64,000 nucleotides of DNA from positions 39,884,501 to 39,948,500 of the forward strand of contig NC_091671.1 in the NCBI RefSeq assembly GCF_042453785.1. Direction: 5' to 3'. The notes under the pieces are model-generated. The model ran no database searches. It was not told the DNA's origin and saw only the letters and a program-made list of their open reading frames with translations. Position 1 is the first letter of the stretch; each line of letters starts with the position of its first letter. The DNA is from Malus domestica. Its lineage: Eukaryota > Streptophyta > Magnoliopsida > Rosales > Rosaceae. Positions 48,601-61,352 of the stretch are shown here, in pieces. Made by a program: the position numbers and the translations under genes.

Positions 48601-51600
48601 AATTGAAGACTGAAGGTGTGAAAAAACTTAAAACTTCTCAAGCAAGCATTTTGCCTGTGGTACCCAAAGTTCCAATTCGGTCTAACATTGAGGAACCCAA
48701 TATACCTGCGACATATCCTTTGAAAGAGAGGGAAACTCCTAATAGGCCCGAAACTACTATTGCCCCAAAGCGGAGTATGGATTTGAAGGAGCCCATATTA
48801 GAGAAGTGCAGGAGAATCCAGATCCCATGGAAGATGCCTCCAGGTACATATGCTTTTAGTGGCTCTTTTCTCGTTCCTTTGACTCTTTGTTCGTAATGTT
48901 AAGTATGAAAGCAGTAGGCGTAATAGAAAGGGAAAAGGGAAAAGAAAAATAAGAGATCTACCTTAGTTGTTTAGAGTTTGTTGGGAGAGTGCCTTCAGTA
49001 CTTCCAACGTATATCATAGAGAGACAGTTAATTTTTTGAGTTAATAGCTTCTCATTGACCAATAATTTCCTTGCTCAACTTTTTTTTTTTTAATATCTTT
49101 TTTGTTCACTTATAAGAGTTGAACTCAAGAACTCCCGCTTACTAAATTGGTGCTCTAACTCAACCTTATAGCAGTTGCGTGTACCTCTTAAAATCCTTTG
49201 GACACTCAGACTTGGTCCTGTTACTATTTATGTTTTGCATTTTGGTAGGGAATGTTACAGTCCAGGCATCACAATTATGTGGTAGATTATACCTGCCGCA
49301 TAGAGAAAACGAATGGAGGATGTCATTTCTTCCATGTGACAGTAGCTGGGTGTACTGGTGCCCATGTGGGTGTTCCTTGCCGGATAAAAGTGGGCTCGCT
49401 CAGTTTAGGTTTCTGAGTATATTAATGTCAATGCTTGTTTTGTTGACAGAAATGACTCGTCCTTTCCTTACTTTCTCCTCTATTGTTGTGGACTGTGATA
49501 ATTCTGAGGGCCGTTTTGCCACACGTTACATAAATAATGTGCTACAAGATTTATTTGACGACATTTTGTTTCTTGTAAGAAATTTTAATAAAGTTTAGTT
49601 TTGTCATGATTATTTTATGGGTTCCTATGTGAATTCTACAAAGCAGGCTGAGTGAATGGAAATATCATCAATTTTGAATTCATTAGCTTGAAAAGATAAA
49701 CATAATTGAATAACTGATTACGAACCAAACCCATATGGCCAGCACCCGGTAATTCACAGTTCCGGGAGCTCGCATTGAAACTCTGGTAGCATGCTTCATT
49801 ATGAAATGCATCTTGAGAAGGACAAGAGGGACTTACCTGGCACGGGGATATACCCGTCTTCTACCTATCACGTGCGGAATGAGATAGGCATGAGACGCGT
49901 TTTATCCCATGATACCGGGCAAAATAACTGATGAACTTGGCCGTGAAGGCATTAACGGATAAATGGACGTTGATCGCTTAGAGGAAGCAAAAACAGAGAT
50001 TCTGGACACTGTTATATTCGCCCATTATTTTTTTACTTAGTTTTTGGTTGGTTGATGGCTTCTGTAAGTGCTGAAAGTAACATTTTCTGCAGTTGGATAC
50101 TTTTTCATGCCGTTTCCTTTCCTTTCTGCAGAAATAAAACTCGATCCTTCGTGGAGTGTTGGTGGTGGTGAGAATGGCAAAGAAAATGAAGTCCAGAGAA
50201 ACAGAAACCGCCGCGAGAAGGAAATTATTTACCGGACAGTCCAGGAGACACCATCTAACCCGAAGGAACCATGGGACATTGAAATGGACTACGATGATTC
50301 TTTAACACCAGAAATACCAATAGAACAGCCGCCTGATGTTGCCGATTCCACTGAAACACAAGCTTTCCCTAGAGAATATAATCCAGAAACAATGGTCGTT
50401 CCTTCTCAAGGAGCAAACAGCGTCGCTTCCTTGCCACCGGCCTTATCTCAAATTAACAAAGCAAGCGCAGCTGAACCGGATCTAGAACTGCTTGCAGTAC
50501 TGCTAAAAAATCCAGAACTGGTGTTTGCTTTGACTTCCGGCCAGGCTGCTAACTTGTCGAGCGAGGATACAGTAAAACTGCTGGATATGATTAAGTCCGG
50601 TGGGGCTGGTGTTGCCGGTAGTGTAAATGGTTTAGGTAGAAAAATGGAGGAGAGGGTCGAGGTTTCTCTTCCATCTCCGACACCTTCGAGCAACCCTGGA
50701 ACGGTGCGTTACTCGGGCTCATTTTGCAACTTCTGCCGGACATTGTATTCACTCTTGCAGTTTTTGACTACTAGTAGAAAAAATTTACCATGCACTGCAC
50801 TCTAGCCCCTCCCGCTCTAGAATCCTGAAAGCCAAGCAAATAGAAGCACAATTGATAATTTTGGTAAAAGTTGAACCTCCATTGGTGGTGTTGAACTGTA
50901 GGGTCTTGTTATCTCGATTCTGGTTAGGAGTCACCATCGATGAAACAAGTGGCAAGTAGTGAATGGTGGTTGATATTCCCGTGGACGGAGATAAACTTAC
51001 CTACACTTCGGGATGTCATTGTCAGCGGTATTCCAAGCCAACGACAGGCTAAACGCTTTATGGCTTTCCCACATGGCAATGCATTATTGGTTTGACATAT
51101 CATCACAGTGACATCCCCGTTCACCTTTAGATAGATGGGATGGGAATTCTCTGCATGGGCCATAGATGGTGGCCAGGCTATAAACCTTATTAGGGCCACA
51201 TATTGTGTAATATTACAGAAAAAGGAAAATTTGAGAAAATTCTGTGAATTTAACCATTGAAACTTTAATTTCTTGATGTAATCATACATGTTCAGTATAA
51301 TTATCTGCAAGTTAAACTGATTGTTTTTCTGCGGTTTTCGCAGAGTGGATGGAAGGGAGATGCTGGAAGGAATGCATTTCCCCAACAGATGCCACAGGTT
51401 TCATCTGCTCATCGCAGTATTCCGCCCGAACGGCTCTCAACTCCGCAGCCAGCGGTACCTTCATACTCACCGGATTATTATCCTATGCAAACACCCGCCT
51501 CGGAGATGACTTCTATTACGAAGAACACACACTTTCACAACTTATCGAACATGACTGTGCCATCAGTTTGGGGTGAGAGCACGAGCAATGTCGAACGAGC

Positions 51601-52090
51601 CCCTCTGTCTACCTCATATAATCTAGCAGAAATGCAGCAGCCCTTGTTTTCGAATATGGCAAGGCAACAAAGACAACCGCAGCCGTTACAACAACAACAA
51701 CAACGTTTTTCTACACCTACGTACTCGCCTAATCCGCCGATGGGAAAAGCCGTCCCTCCGTCCGAGTCGTGGAGAGCCAGGCAGGATTTGACTTCAAATT
51801 ACCATTACTTAGAGAACCAAAACCAGTATAACGCATCGCATGGGGGACATTTGCAGCCTCACTTGTCAGGTCCTTGGGAAGGATATGAACGTGTTGGCAG
51901 CAACCAAGATTTCCATTCGTGGAGTCCGGATGATGATGATAGTCCGAGTAGAAATCCCGGCTACATGTACGGAAGAGAACCCAGAACAAATCCGGGACGG
52001 GATTACACGTCAAGGGGAAGGAATCCTGCCGGATACCGCGGTCATACTCGGCAGCGGGGGAACAGATGGCCTAACCGCGGCGGAGACTGA
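45617..52090 (+). CDS. LD: Homeobox protein LUMINIDEPENDENS, 13 exons, 979 aa
   Basis: Exons: 45617-45781, 45907-45934, 46132-46262, 46505-46854, 46939-47032, 47124-47217, 47587-47719, 47802-47853, 47940-47983, 48063-48151, 48403-48843, 50132-50703, 51344-52090. All keep frame. The intron after exon 7 uses a GC donor (CAGAG/GCAAGT). A divergent homeodomain spans about 64-125 (GKRPRDLLNPKAIKYMQSVF ... VRDFFNSQRSRVRK). The next block (EDIFNLMRKEETFSGQVKLM to RLRFYRTADISNRARVLLSR) resembles a TFIIS-N-like helical domain. FRERRKVQLVEQPGQK and a disordered Gln/Pro/Gly-rich end with RG motifs match the family. In Arabidopsis (953 aa) LD is a nuclear autonomous-pathway factor that promotes flowering. 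The exon 10/11 junction was chosen because it gives GVSSSQFRERRKV; an alternative acceptor is possible. Confidence 0.95.
48844..50131 (+). other. Largest LD intron (1288 bp)
   Basis: It contains an open frame at 49179-49598 without domain or homology that I recognise, and sequence that is less AT-rich than other introns (49.74-49.93 kb). An old insertion is possible but no ends are visible. Confidence 0.4.
50704..51343 (+). other. Last LD intron (640 bp)
   Basis: No repeat or coding structure is evident. The donor is ACG/GTGCGT and the acceptor TTCGCAG. Confidence 0.6.
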
Positions 52091-53936
52091 GTTCCTATAA
52101 TCCAGACTGGATATGTTACGAACGGACTTGTTCTCTCTTGCCCCTTCGTGGATTAAGCATTGGGACGGATGAATGACGTGACACGAAAGTCCTTACTCTC
52201 TCGAGTCTCAGTTTTGGAAACGAGTGAGAGCTTGTAAAAGCCATTGTGACTGTGACTGTAGATTTGAGATGCTCATAAGAACACTCTACTGATCATTAAT
52301 TTCAATTTTATTAGGGTGAAAAAATATTCTAAATTTTGGGCAAACATTTTTCTTTGTAATTTTCACTTTCTAAAAACAAATATCAAAATTCTAAAGCCTA
52401 ATTCTTTAATTTGACGATTGGATTTGTTACCTATCTGAACTGAATTGTGCTTTTGGGCCCAAGACTTCGGCTTTCTGGTCCAAAGAAATATAAACTGTAA
52501 ATCTTGAATTCTTTTCAATAGTTTGTTTTGGTGTGATAATGGTCTTTCTCTATGGACTCTTTCGTCTCTCATTCACAACGGCATTAAGCTTGTGAAGAGA
52601 TTTTTCATTGTCTCAGAACCCAGACGAAAACACAGGTTATTACAAAATTAGAAGAATATTTTTTTTGTTCTACGTTTCAGGCACACTAAAAAGTTTCTTC
52701 TGCTTGTGTATATGTGTTTGCTCCCTAAATTCGCCATGGGCCTCGCTGGCAGGCCGGGAATTTACCTCCCGGTGCAGTTGCCGAAGCACGCTGGGACGGC
52801 GCGCTTTGCCCACCTGGGAATAATTCCTGCTCAGATCTCAATCCTAGACCTTTTCTCTTACTATATGTCATTAGTAGACGAGATCTGAATGATTGAGGTT
52901 GCGCCTGAGTTTGACTTCAAACCAAGAGATTGTGTCATTGAGTGAGAGTGGCTCAAATCAAGGTTCTTTGTTTGCCTTTACTTATATGGAGAGATGAAAC
53001 AATATGTAAATGGCATGGTTGCTAGAAATGTAAATGATAGAGAAAAGTGAATGACTAATATTATAGATTAATTGTAAATTAAATGACTGGAAATGAGTTG
53101 TACATGAACTACAAATGAGATCGATACTACTAGTGAGCAGTAGAGCTAATAAACAAGGAAAACAATGAATGCTTGGCTAAAACTAAATGTCTACAAGGAA
53201 GTTGATGAGCTAATTTGAGTAGAGTTGATAGATTGGTTGTTTGAGTGTTCATAATCCTTCTGCCGTTGTTTATTTATATAGAGATCTAAAAGAGCTCCTT
53301 TGCTGAGAACAATGAACTTGCTCGAAAGAAGCTTGGCCAAGCATGCATTTGTCCTGATTAAACAAATCTCTTGGTAAGCCTCCACCATCCAAATAAAAGG
53401 TAAAATCAATATTATAATGTCAAACTACCCCACTTGCAGTCAAATATCTTTCCAAGTTAGCCTTCTTGCACATTAATCCTCCAAATGCCATATTTTATCC
53501 AAATAAGTGAAATGATGCACATTTTAGTGCAAACAATATGTATCTCACAAATATAATCGTTACAAATCCATTTAACTTGACATTAAAATTTGTGTATGTA
53601 TATCACAAATGTGTTGTTAAATTATATTAGTGATTTAGCAGGTCCTAATTTTATTTTTTACAATTTGTTTTGTGACAGTTTACTTTGAATATTTTTCAAC
53701 CAATGTACGAAATGCACCGGTCTTTGAATTACAGACTATCAAAATCTAGCCTTACAAATTCAACCGTTCAATTTGTTCGAAAAAAATTCAACCGTTCAAT
53801 GCACAAACGCATTCATTACACTGGCACATTAAAAATTTTAATTATTTTGATGCTCCATTAATATTTGTTATTTGGCTAAAATTGATTCTATGGTCTTGAA
53901 TTTATCCACGATTTAAATTTCTGTCCAACAAATAAA
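52091..53936. other. LD 3' UTR and gene-free intergenic DNA
   Basis: The first ~230 bp are transcript-like. The rest is AT-rich with no supported gene apart from the small open frame listed separately. Confidence 0.45.
52736..52888 (+). other. Small coding-like ORF, unidentified
   Basis: The frame MGLAGRPGIYLPVQLPKHAG followed by TARFAHLGIIPAQISIL is GC-richer than its surroundings and ends within 50 codons. It could be a gene fragment. I do not recognise it and see no splice partners. Confidence 0.25.
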
Positions 53937-54145
53937 GGAAAATGATCTTCGCCGGTGGGAATCCGGAGGATCAAGCAATAACGACCGTTCATCGTATATT
54001 GTACGATTAATTTTCTTTAAATAATATTTATATTTAATTTTAAATTTTAAATTTATAATAATTTCTGACTGTACAATATACAATGAACTGTGATAGCTTG
54101 ATCCTCGAATCCCCACAAAGAGGATCCGGCAAGGATGCTTTTCCA
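53937..54145. mobile_element. Foldback MITE
   Basis: Inverted arms of about 75 bp share GGAAAAnnATCnTnGCCGG, GAGGATCAAGC, and TTCATnGTATATTGTAC around a T/A-rich centre. The target duplication is not clear. Confidence 0.7.
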
Positions 54146-55570
54146 ATTACAAGAACTGAATTTTGTCATAAATTCAAGACAATTAAACAATTAGGCCAAA
54201 GAAAATTGGTTTTTTGAATTTTTTTTTTCTGGGTTAAGGTTGAAAATTAGGAAAAATAATTATATACCAAAAAAAAAATTGAACAGAAAAGTGAGAACCG
54301 TTGATCAGATAATTGTAGTCTGTAATTTAGTCGACACGGTGGAGATTCCGAGAAACATATCATCACATCAACGGTTCTTAATTAAACAGAGAAAATAAAA
54401 ACAAAATAAAATTGAAAAAAAAAGAAGAAGAATAAAATTAACGAAGAAGAAGAGAGTTGGGAGGCTCAGAAGGATCCATTGGTAATTTTTGTAATCACAC
54501 TTGGGAATTTAATCCCTCAGAAAATAGGTAGATTTTCATCATCACTGCCTCAAGCAAATCGCACAAAGCAAAACCCTAATTCTAGAGAGAGAAAGAGAGA
54601 GCAAAACCCTAATTCTAGAGAGAGAAAGAGAGAGACGGCGAGAAGACAGAGATTGCTGTGACGAGGTAGGCTCTGAGCTCTGAATATATAGAAGCGCGAT
54701 TCCGATTAGGGTTCAAGTGTTTAGCCGTCTTATGGGCCGAGCAACTTTACTGAATTACGAAATTACCCCCAATACCTTTAGCCCAATAACGCCCATTTAG
54801 CAATGGACGTTAAAGATCTAAAAGTGGAAATGGGCTTCTATTCATTTATTTCCAAGTCCAATTGTAGTTAAGAGGCCTACACAATGATTGATGATTGACA
54901 AACCAATTCCACTCATATTCCAGTTGGACAATGCAATTTGTTCGTACTCTTGAACCATTCATATTATAACACGTTATTCATATTATACTCTAAAAAATAA
55001 ACTTGACGTTCATTCATATTATAACATTGATATAATGCGTGATGGTTTTTAACTACCTTTGAAATATTTCCTCCCTTTTATTGGTTCAAGGCATTGATGT
55101 AAACATTGAACATTCATTCCAAAGGGAAAGCAAAGTCACATTCAAGTTTTTTATTGATTTATGAAAGGAAAAATACCCATGGGATTTTCTGAATTGATGA
55201 GCAAGGATGGTACTATTTTCACATTTCTATTTTCCACACACTTTTGCTAATTTTTTGTCATTGATCTTCTTCAACTCATCCGGTCTGACGGTCGAAAAGT
55301 GAGAAGAGTATGTGAAAAGTAAAAATAAGTATGTGGATAACAGTATCTTTTGGCAAATATACCCAGAGCTTCTATCATCTCATTGGGTCAGTATATAAAA
55401 AGTGACTTGGGCAGAAAGAAAAAAGTCCCAAATTAGCTCAAATCTCAAACGTGTCAGCGAAACAAAACAAACCCTAGTTTGTTTCTTCTCGCTTCCTCTT
55501 CTTCTCCTTCTTCCGCAAGTAATGGATACATCGTACATGTAGATATTACAAGGAACATGAATATCTTTTC
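54146..55570. other. Intergenic DNA with a 33-bp tandem duplication and IDD 3' UTR
   Basis: At 54569-54634 a 33-bp unit (CAAAACCCTAATTCTAGAGA plus GAGAAAGAGAGAG) occurs twice, each with an AAACCCTAA telo-box. It resembles the leader of a plant housekeeping gene, but no coding exon follows. From about 55380 to 55570 the sequence is probably the 3' UTR of the IDD gene on the minus strand. Confidence 0.45.
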
Positions 55571-58500
55571 TCAAACATCCCAAATCTGTTTTTCCATAGC
55601 CGAATCTCCATGCGAGCGTTGTTGCTGTTGCTGAAAAGGGTTCATCATTGCCGGCAATCTGTGCTGACTCATTGCCTCCAAGTCCAGCCTTTGTTGCTGG
55701 TTGTGGTGGTGGTGGTGCTGCTCATGCAAGTTTGGCGGCCTCGACCCTCCGATACCCAGCAGATCGAGCGTCGTTGAAGGCCCCAGCGCGCTGTTCATTC
55801 GATGCGTCGAAATACTACTACTGGAATTGTTGGTAGGGCTATTAATGTTCTGATGGTCTTGTTCGAAATTCTTCAACAATGCCTGGTGGCTCTGATGGTG
55901 CTGGTGGGGATCGCCATCGATCCCCATGAAGACTTGGCTGAAGAGTCCCATGTCTGTCATTGCCGAGCTAGCGGCTGAGTTGTTGGAGTGATGATCAAAC
56001 AGCTGTGACATTTCTTGTGGGCCCTTTTGCATGAGCTGGTTAGTGAACCCTCCCATCATGTTGTGTGAATTATATGATAGAGGATCAGACGCTTGAGGTT
56101 GTTGTTGGAAGTGGTGAGGTTGATGATCATACGATGGTGGGGGTCGAATATTATTGTTGAGAAGGGAATTCGGGCTAGAGAGGTGTCCGTGATCAGGACC
56201 TGCCATGCTGCTAACAAAGCTCTTCTGCATCATCGGCGAGTTGATCGTAGAGTTGCTTGCGGAGGCTCCCATTTGGGCGGCTTTTTGAAGCAAGGCGGTG
56301 GCTGACATTTGAGCAGCCCCAGTAATACTACTTAGGCTGCTGCCTCCGTTTTTGATTTCTTGGTTGTGAAGGTAATTGAACCCTGATGAGCTGTTGTTGT
56401 TGTTGTTGGAACTTAGCTGAAGGCTGGAGGCCGAGGTGGAAGACACGCTTCTTGGCCCGCCAAAGAGCGAACCGGCGGTGCTTGAGAACATGCCTGGTCC
56501 TCCACCACCACCTGGAATGTTCATGTTCATGTTCATGGATTTGAATGGCATTGGGACCAGATCTTCAGGAAGCTTGTTTTTGTTGGGGTTAATATCGTAA
56601 TTGAGGAATTCGGAGACTCCTCCTCCTCCCATGGTGGAGGTGCTGGTGTTCATGGCCGTTGATGATATGAGCTGATCATGTGGCATAGACATTTGGTTTA
56701 CTTTGTTGTTTTCTTCTGCCAATGCGTCACAAAAAGCTCTGTGGGTGATGAAGCTATCCCTCCTGCACGTTTACATGCAAAAGTACAAAATTTGTACTTG
56801 ATATTGTTGATTACATAAAATTCTGTGGAAGAATGTGCATGTAGTTATCTTATTTAAATTGCAATAAACTATTTGGACATACAAAATAGACATAAGCTAA
56901 TATAAATGGGCTCTATTATTGCGTGCACTCCACTTATATTAAAAATCGTGTCAACAAGTATGTCATTGTTATTGTGTCTAAACAATGTTGGAAGGGAGAG
57001 ATCATTTTGTGGAGAAATTTTTAGTTGTGACCGGAAAATGGATGGTACATTACGTATTTTTATGTAAGTGGTAGAAAATTTTAATTTTTAAATTATTAAC
57101 CTTTTAACACACATATCCTACCATTTATATAAGGACACGTGATGTACCGTCTCGTGTGACGGTCACACTGAAAAATCTCTCCATTTTGTGACATAAAATA
57201 GAAAGGTTCCAAAAAGAGTTTGACAAATGTAACTATTATTTCAATTGGTCGGCCATTTCTTTCCTAAACGTATATTTTTGCGTTTGGAGGGCTCAAGCAC
57301 AACAATTATGGTACATTAAAAGTCATTTTACATATAATTTTGTGACAATTAATGCTTGTAAGAAAAATGTTGCAGAAATTATAACTAGCTTGTAGAAGAA
57401 TAATAATGTAGTTAGTTGGTTAGAGCAATGTACTTCATACTCTACGCTCAAGTCTGAATTCTACTCGCAATATAGATTAATTTAGTGAAGATTATTGCTT
57501 GGTAAGTTAGTATAAAAATACACATATGGGGACTAATTCTTAACAGATTAAACAACCATCTATACATGAAGTAGTTTTTGGTGATCCCAATCTTGATTAT
57601 ATGTTCATGCACATGCAATATTCAATTAACAAAATTAAACTATTCATGATCATGAGTTAATTAACGAACCTGGAAAAGATGGTTCCACAGTCACATTTAT
57701 ACTCCCTTGTGCCGCAGGTCTTTTGATGCGCCTTCCAATCCGACTGCACTGCATATTTCTTGCTGCACTTGTCACATTTCCATTTTTTCTCCCCATGTTT
57801 CCGGCTGAAGTGCTTCTTAATGCCGGTGAGATCTCCTAGCGCCCGAGCTGGGTTATGGTGAACACACGTCGGCTCGGGACATATGTAGACCCTTTTCCTA
57901 ACCTCAGTTGTGGTTCTCTGCCGGAGCTTCCATGGAAGGTTATGGCCTCGACGATGCAACTGAAGGTTTTGATCCCTTTGAAACCCTTTGTTGCAGATCT
58001 CACACACAAATCGGTTCGTTGCCATTAGGGTTGTTGGTGATAGTGCAATAACTTCTGCGCTAGGATCTGATCACACAAATACAAAACTTTTAGAACATAA
58101 TTAATTAAGTAGCATAAATATTAATTAGTATAATTAGCAACACTGGTTAATTATGTCAACATATACACTTGTGGCCAACAAAAAAAGTGAAATCAAGCAA
58201 ACAGTTGTATATTATTGTCAACAATTCTTGATAAAGTTTATATTCTTTCGCAAGATAACTAAAATCAGAACTCTTTGTTTTTTTTTTTATTTATTTTTTA
58301 TTTATTTAAAGAAAAAGCAATATATGTCGTTGAAATGAAATATTACAAGACTCAGGCATGTCGCCAAATATTGGTAAATATTCTCGAGTGAATCAATCTC
58401 AACATAAGCTGACATGATCCGGAAAGAAGCCCTTTTGTTTTGTTCTTCTGAAATGAATCAAATCCCCGCGCCTTGTGTCGTATGTTATATACATATAGTG

Positions 58501-58767
58501 AAACATGCCAATCAAATCAAGAAACTACTTGATATTAATTCAAGATTATTTGCCTGGAGTTCCTGGAAGATTTCTTTTCTTCTTAAGTGGCGGCTGCTGG
58601 TGAGTGACAGAGCCATTACTGTTGCTTTGGGCACCGGAAGCACCGCCAGAGCTGGAGCGATGCAAGTGGTTTTCTTGCTGCTTTTGGTCTTGACGAACTT
58701 CTAATTCTCCAGTATTATTCCCTGAGGAGAAGCTTCCTTCTTCAACATCACCTGTAATATTTGACAT
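55571..58767 (-). CDS. IDD: INDETERMINATE-DOMAIN C2H2 zinc finger transcription factor, 3 exons, 600 aa
   Basis: Exons: 58767-58554, 58066-57670, 56762-55571. The first intron has a GC donor (CCAG/GCAAAT); frame is kept throughout. A basic nuclear-localisation-like KKKRNLPG precedes four fingers: C93/C96/H109/H113, C134/C139/H157/H162, then two C2HC fingers (C169/C172/H185/C189 and C196/C198/H211/C215). This is the invariant ID-domain order (FVCEICNKGFQRDQNLQLHR, FSRKHGEKKWKC). C-terminal family motifs are MSATALLQKAAQMGAS and LDLLGIGGSRPP; the latter is normally TRDFLG-like and reads TLDLLG here. Poly-Asn, poly-His and poly-Gln tracts are present. The overall form is closest to the IDD4/5/6 group as I remember it. 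IDD proteins bind DNA and often partner GRAS/DELLA proteins. It is convergent with LD. Confidence 0.93.
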
Positions 58768-60696
58768 TTTTGACAGACAATAAGGGTTGAGATAATTATA
58801 CAGTTATAATTAGCCTGTTCTTTTTCTACGCTCAGCTCAGATTTTCTATGTTGCCAGAAGGACTAGAGTACTAGAGACTTGTTTTTGCCGAACAGAAATT
58901 CAGGAGTTTGCTTTTGGTAGAGGAAGACAAAAGCAGGGAACTCAGCTCCTCCTTTTCTGGTGACACTGGTCAGAGGAGGAGAAGCAACTTTTGCAATTAG
59001 ACTTAATCTTGGAACCTGGTCTTCTTTGGCCTTACATAATTATATATAGTGCTCACAAGAAACAATATTGAAATACTTAATTTAATTACCAAATACCCTT
59101 GACTTGTTGGGTAAATACAACCCTAACCTTGCTAGCTATATACCTTGTATTCCTTTTGTTTTTCTTTTTATGGTTCACATGTGAATTATGCTCAGTTTAG
59201 TCAAATTAGTTAGAGCATAGTGCTTTCACATTTGCACTTAATTTCGAATTCCTTTTTTTATATAATTTAGATGAATTAGTGTAAATAATCGTTCGTAAAA
59301 GAAAAAAACCATTAAAGAAAACGTTTCCCTAACTATATATATTTATGTATATATACACAAACACATTCTCATCACTTTCTTGTTTAGTTATCGAGGTATG
59401 CTCACTTCTAGAACAAATTTATAAACAAATTAAAGTCGCTTAAAGTCAAGAAAAAAAAAAATCAACGTAGGACCTAAATTTATAAACAAAATATTTTTTA
59501 AGAGAGAAATAATAATTGGATTTTGTTGGTGAACAGAAGTGTAGAATCTTACTTAAACTTGACACATAAAGGGTTACAGGTATCAGGAACACTTGTCACG
59601 AGATATATCATTTTGTGTTGTGTTAATAAAATAAATACATGTGTCATAATTTGAGTAGAACAATAATACCACGTAATAGTGTTTCAGATACAAAAAAATC
59701 TCTCCAAAGTATGTAGCTTTGAGTAATCATATTAATTGCTTATGTTAAGTATATTAAAGATATGATTATCATTCACTGAATTTAATTAGGATTTGATATG
59801 TATTTTCTTTTCACTAATGATCTAGGCAATGTCCTAATCAAACTTACTTAATTACCTAAGGGCCATTCTCTGTAGCTTTAGGTTCTACATATATAGTATA
59901 GTTTAGATAGGAAGAAATATGGCTATTGAAAGCATGGTTTCATTTCTTAAGTTTTTCTTAAGTTCAAAGTAAAAATGCATACTTTTCCAAGCTATATAAT
60001 TCAACTTTTATATCTCTATCTATCGTTCTTCCATAACAAACCTTCCTGACTAGATGCCCTTGTATTTTACCATGCATCCTGTTGAAACCAATTAGTTTAA
60101 TTCAAACCTACGTAAGTAATTATAAACCCTAAAGTAGTTTAAACAAAAATTTCACAAATAATTTAAGCTTAGTCACATTAACTAGTTGAGAGCTGCCGAA
60201 CCCGATTTGTCCTTGTTACTTCCAAACGATCGAAGAGAACCAAACAAGTCCATATTTGTTGTATTTAAAGGATTTATTGACAAATTAATTAATGATATAT
60301 ATAATAGATGTTGCTGCTTTGTTTTCTAGGTCAAGTTCAAAGTGAATGAGTAACGACATTAGCTTAAGAGCTTAAGATAATTAGTCACGAAGAAGAGCAC
60401 TAGGCACAATTATATTCATTCCATTCTATTATGTCCAGCCAAATTAATCTACATCAAAGCTAATTTAATATGACCTAAATGTGTACGTAGAGGTCACGTC
60501 TGACTTTTAATTTTCGAGCTTGTTTGGAAGTACTTTAAAATGATCGAAAGAGCTTTTTGAGAAAATATTTTTGGAACCAATCATTTGTAAAAATACAAGT
60601 AAAATTTTAATTTATTGGTTTTAATTTCCTACCAATAAATTATTAATCTCAGCAATCTTGATGTGGTTATTGTTGGGTAGCAAATATTATTGATTG

Positions 60697-60698
<2 letters not shown>
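58768..60698 (-). promoter_or_regulatory. IDD 5' leader, promoter side and AT-rich intergenic DNA
   Basis: The leader probably reaches to about 58.99 kb (purine-rich GAGGAGGAGAAGCAAC near 58971 on the plus strand). TATATATA motifs near 59041 and 59335 are possible TATA boxes, but none can be chosen. No gene is seen beyond this. Confidence 0.4.

Positions 60699-60737
<39 letters not shown>
60699..60737. repeat. (AT)n microsatellite
   Basis: There are about 19 AT dinucleotides followed by a TATGTATATGTGTGTG stretch. Confidence 0.9.
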
Positions 60738-60739
<2 letters not shown>

Positions 60740-60956
60740 GTATATGTGTGTGTATATATATATCTGAAAGTTTTATAGTGCATAATAGAGAACTTCTAGT
60801 GTTAGTTGTTTACTCGTTACCACATCAAATCAGTGATTCTGAACGATTCGTGCATGCGAACAATTGATTTTACTATAGCTTGGTTTATGTAAATATCCCC
60901 ATTACCCATAACTTACAGGAGAATCAATACTAATTAATCTGTGTCTTCACTATATA

Positions 60957-61128
60957 TGTAACATCCCACATCGTCCAGGGGAGTGGATCCTGTAAGTATA
61001 TTCCTATCTCTATCTAGCACGATGCATTTTGGGAGCTCACTGGTTTTGGGTTTCATCGGAACTCCGAAGTTAAGCGAGTTCGCATGAGAGCATTCCTAGG
61101 ATGAGTGACCTACTAAGAAGTTCTTATT
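60957..61128 (+). mobile_element. Truncated Cassandra LTR with 5S-like sequence
   Basis: It starts TGTAACATCCCACATCGTCC and contains GGAACTCCGAAGTTAAGCGA, GGATGAGTGACC and AAGAAGTTC, then stops before the LTR end. It keeps more 5S-like bases in some places (CATCGGAACTCCGAAG) than the complete copy at 15.3 kb. It is a fragment, not a 5S gene. Confidence 0.85.
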
Positions 61129-61187
61129 TGTCTGTTGAAAAGGAATAAATTAAAATAAAGTCTTAATTTGTTACCCAAATTATAATA

Positions 61188-61352
61188 TAAGACTTGTTTG
61201 GAAGTGCTTTTAAAAATGACAATGCTTTTAGAGAAAATGTTTTTTGGTCAAAAGCACTTGAAGTGCTTCATGAAAGAAGCATCCCTTGTGTTTTTACCAA
61301 GAATTAATTCTAAAAATATTACAATTTTAAAGCATTTCCAAACGAGCCCATA
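61188..61352. mobile_element. MITE of the GTTTGGAAGTGCTTTTAAAA family
   Basis: It begins ACTTGTTTGGAAGTGCTTTT and ends with the inverted ACAATTTTAAAGCATTTCCA, AACGAGCCC. Inside is AAAAGCACTTGAAGTGCTTC. The palindromic layout supports a foldback MITE. Confidence 0.65.

Noticed and set aside
49179-49598. 139-codon ORF in the large LD intron
   Set aside because: No domain, and composition like random intron sequence. It lies between well-supported exons.
54479-54661. 60-codon ORF over the telo-box repeat
   Set aside because: It is a read-through of the 33-bp repeat. There is no splice partner or homology.
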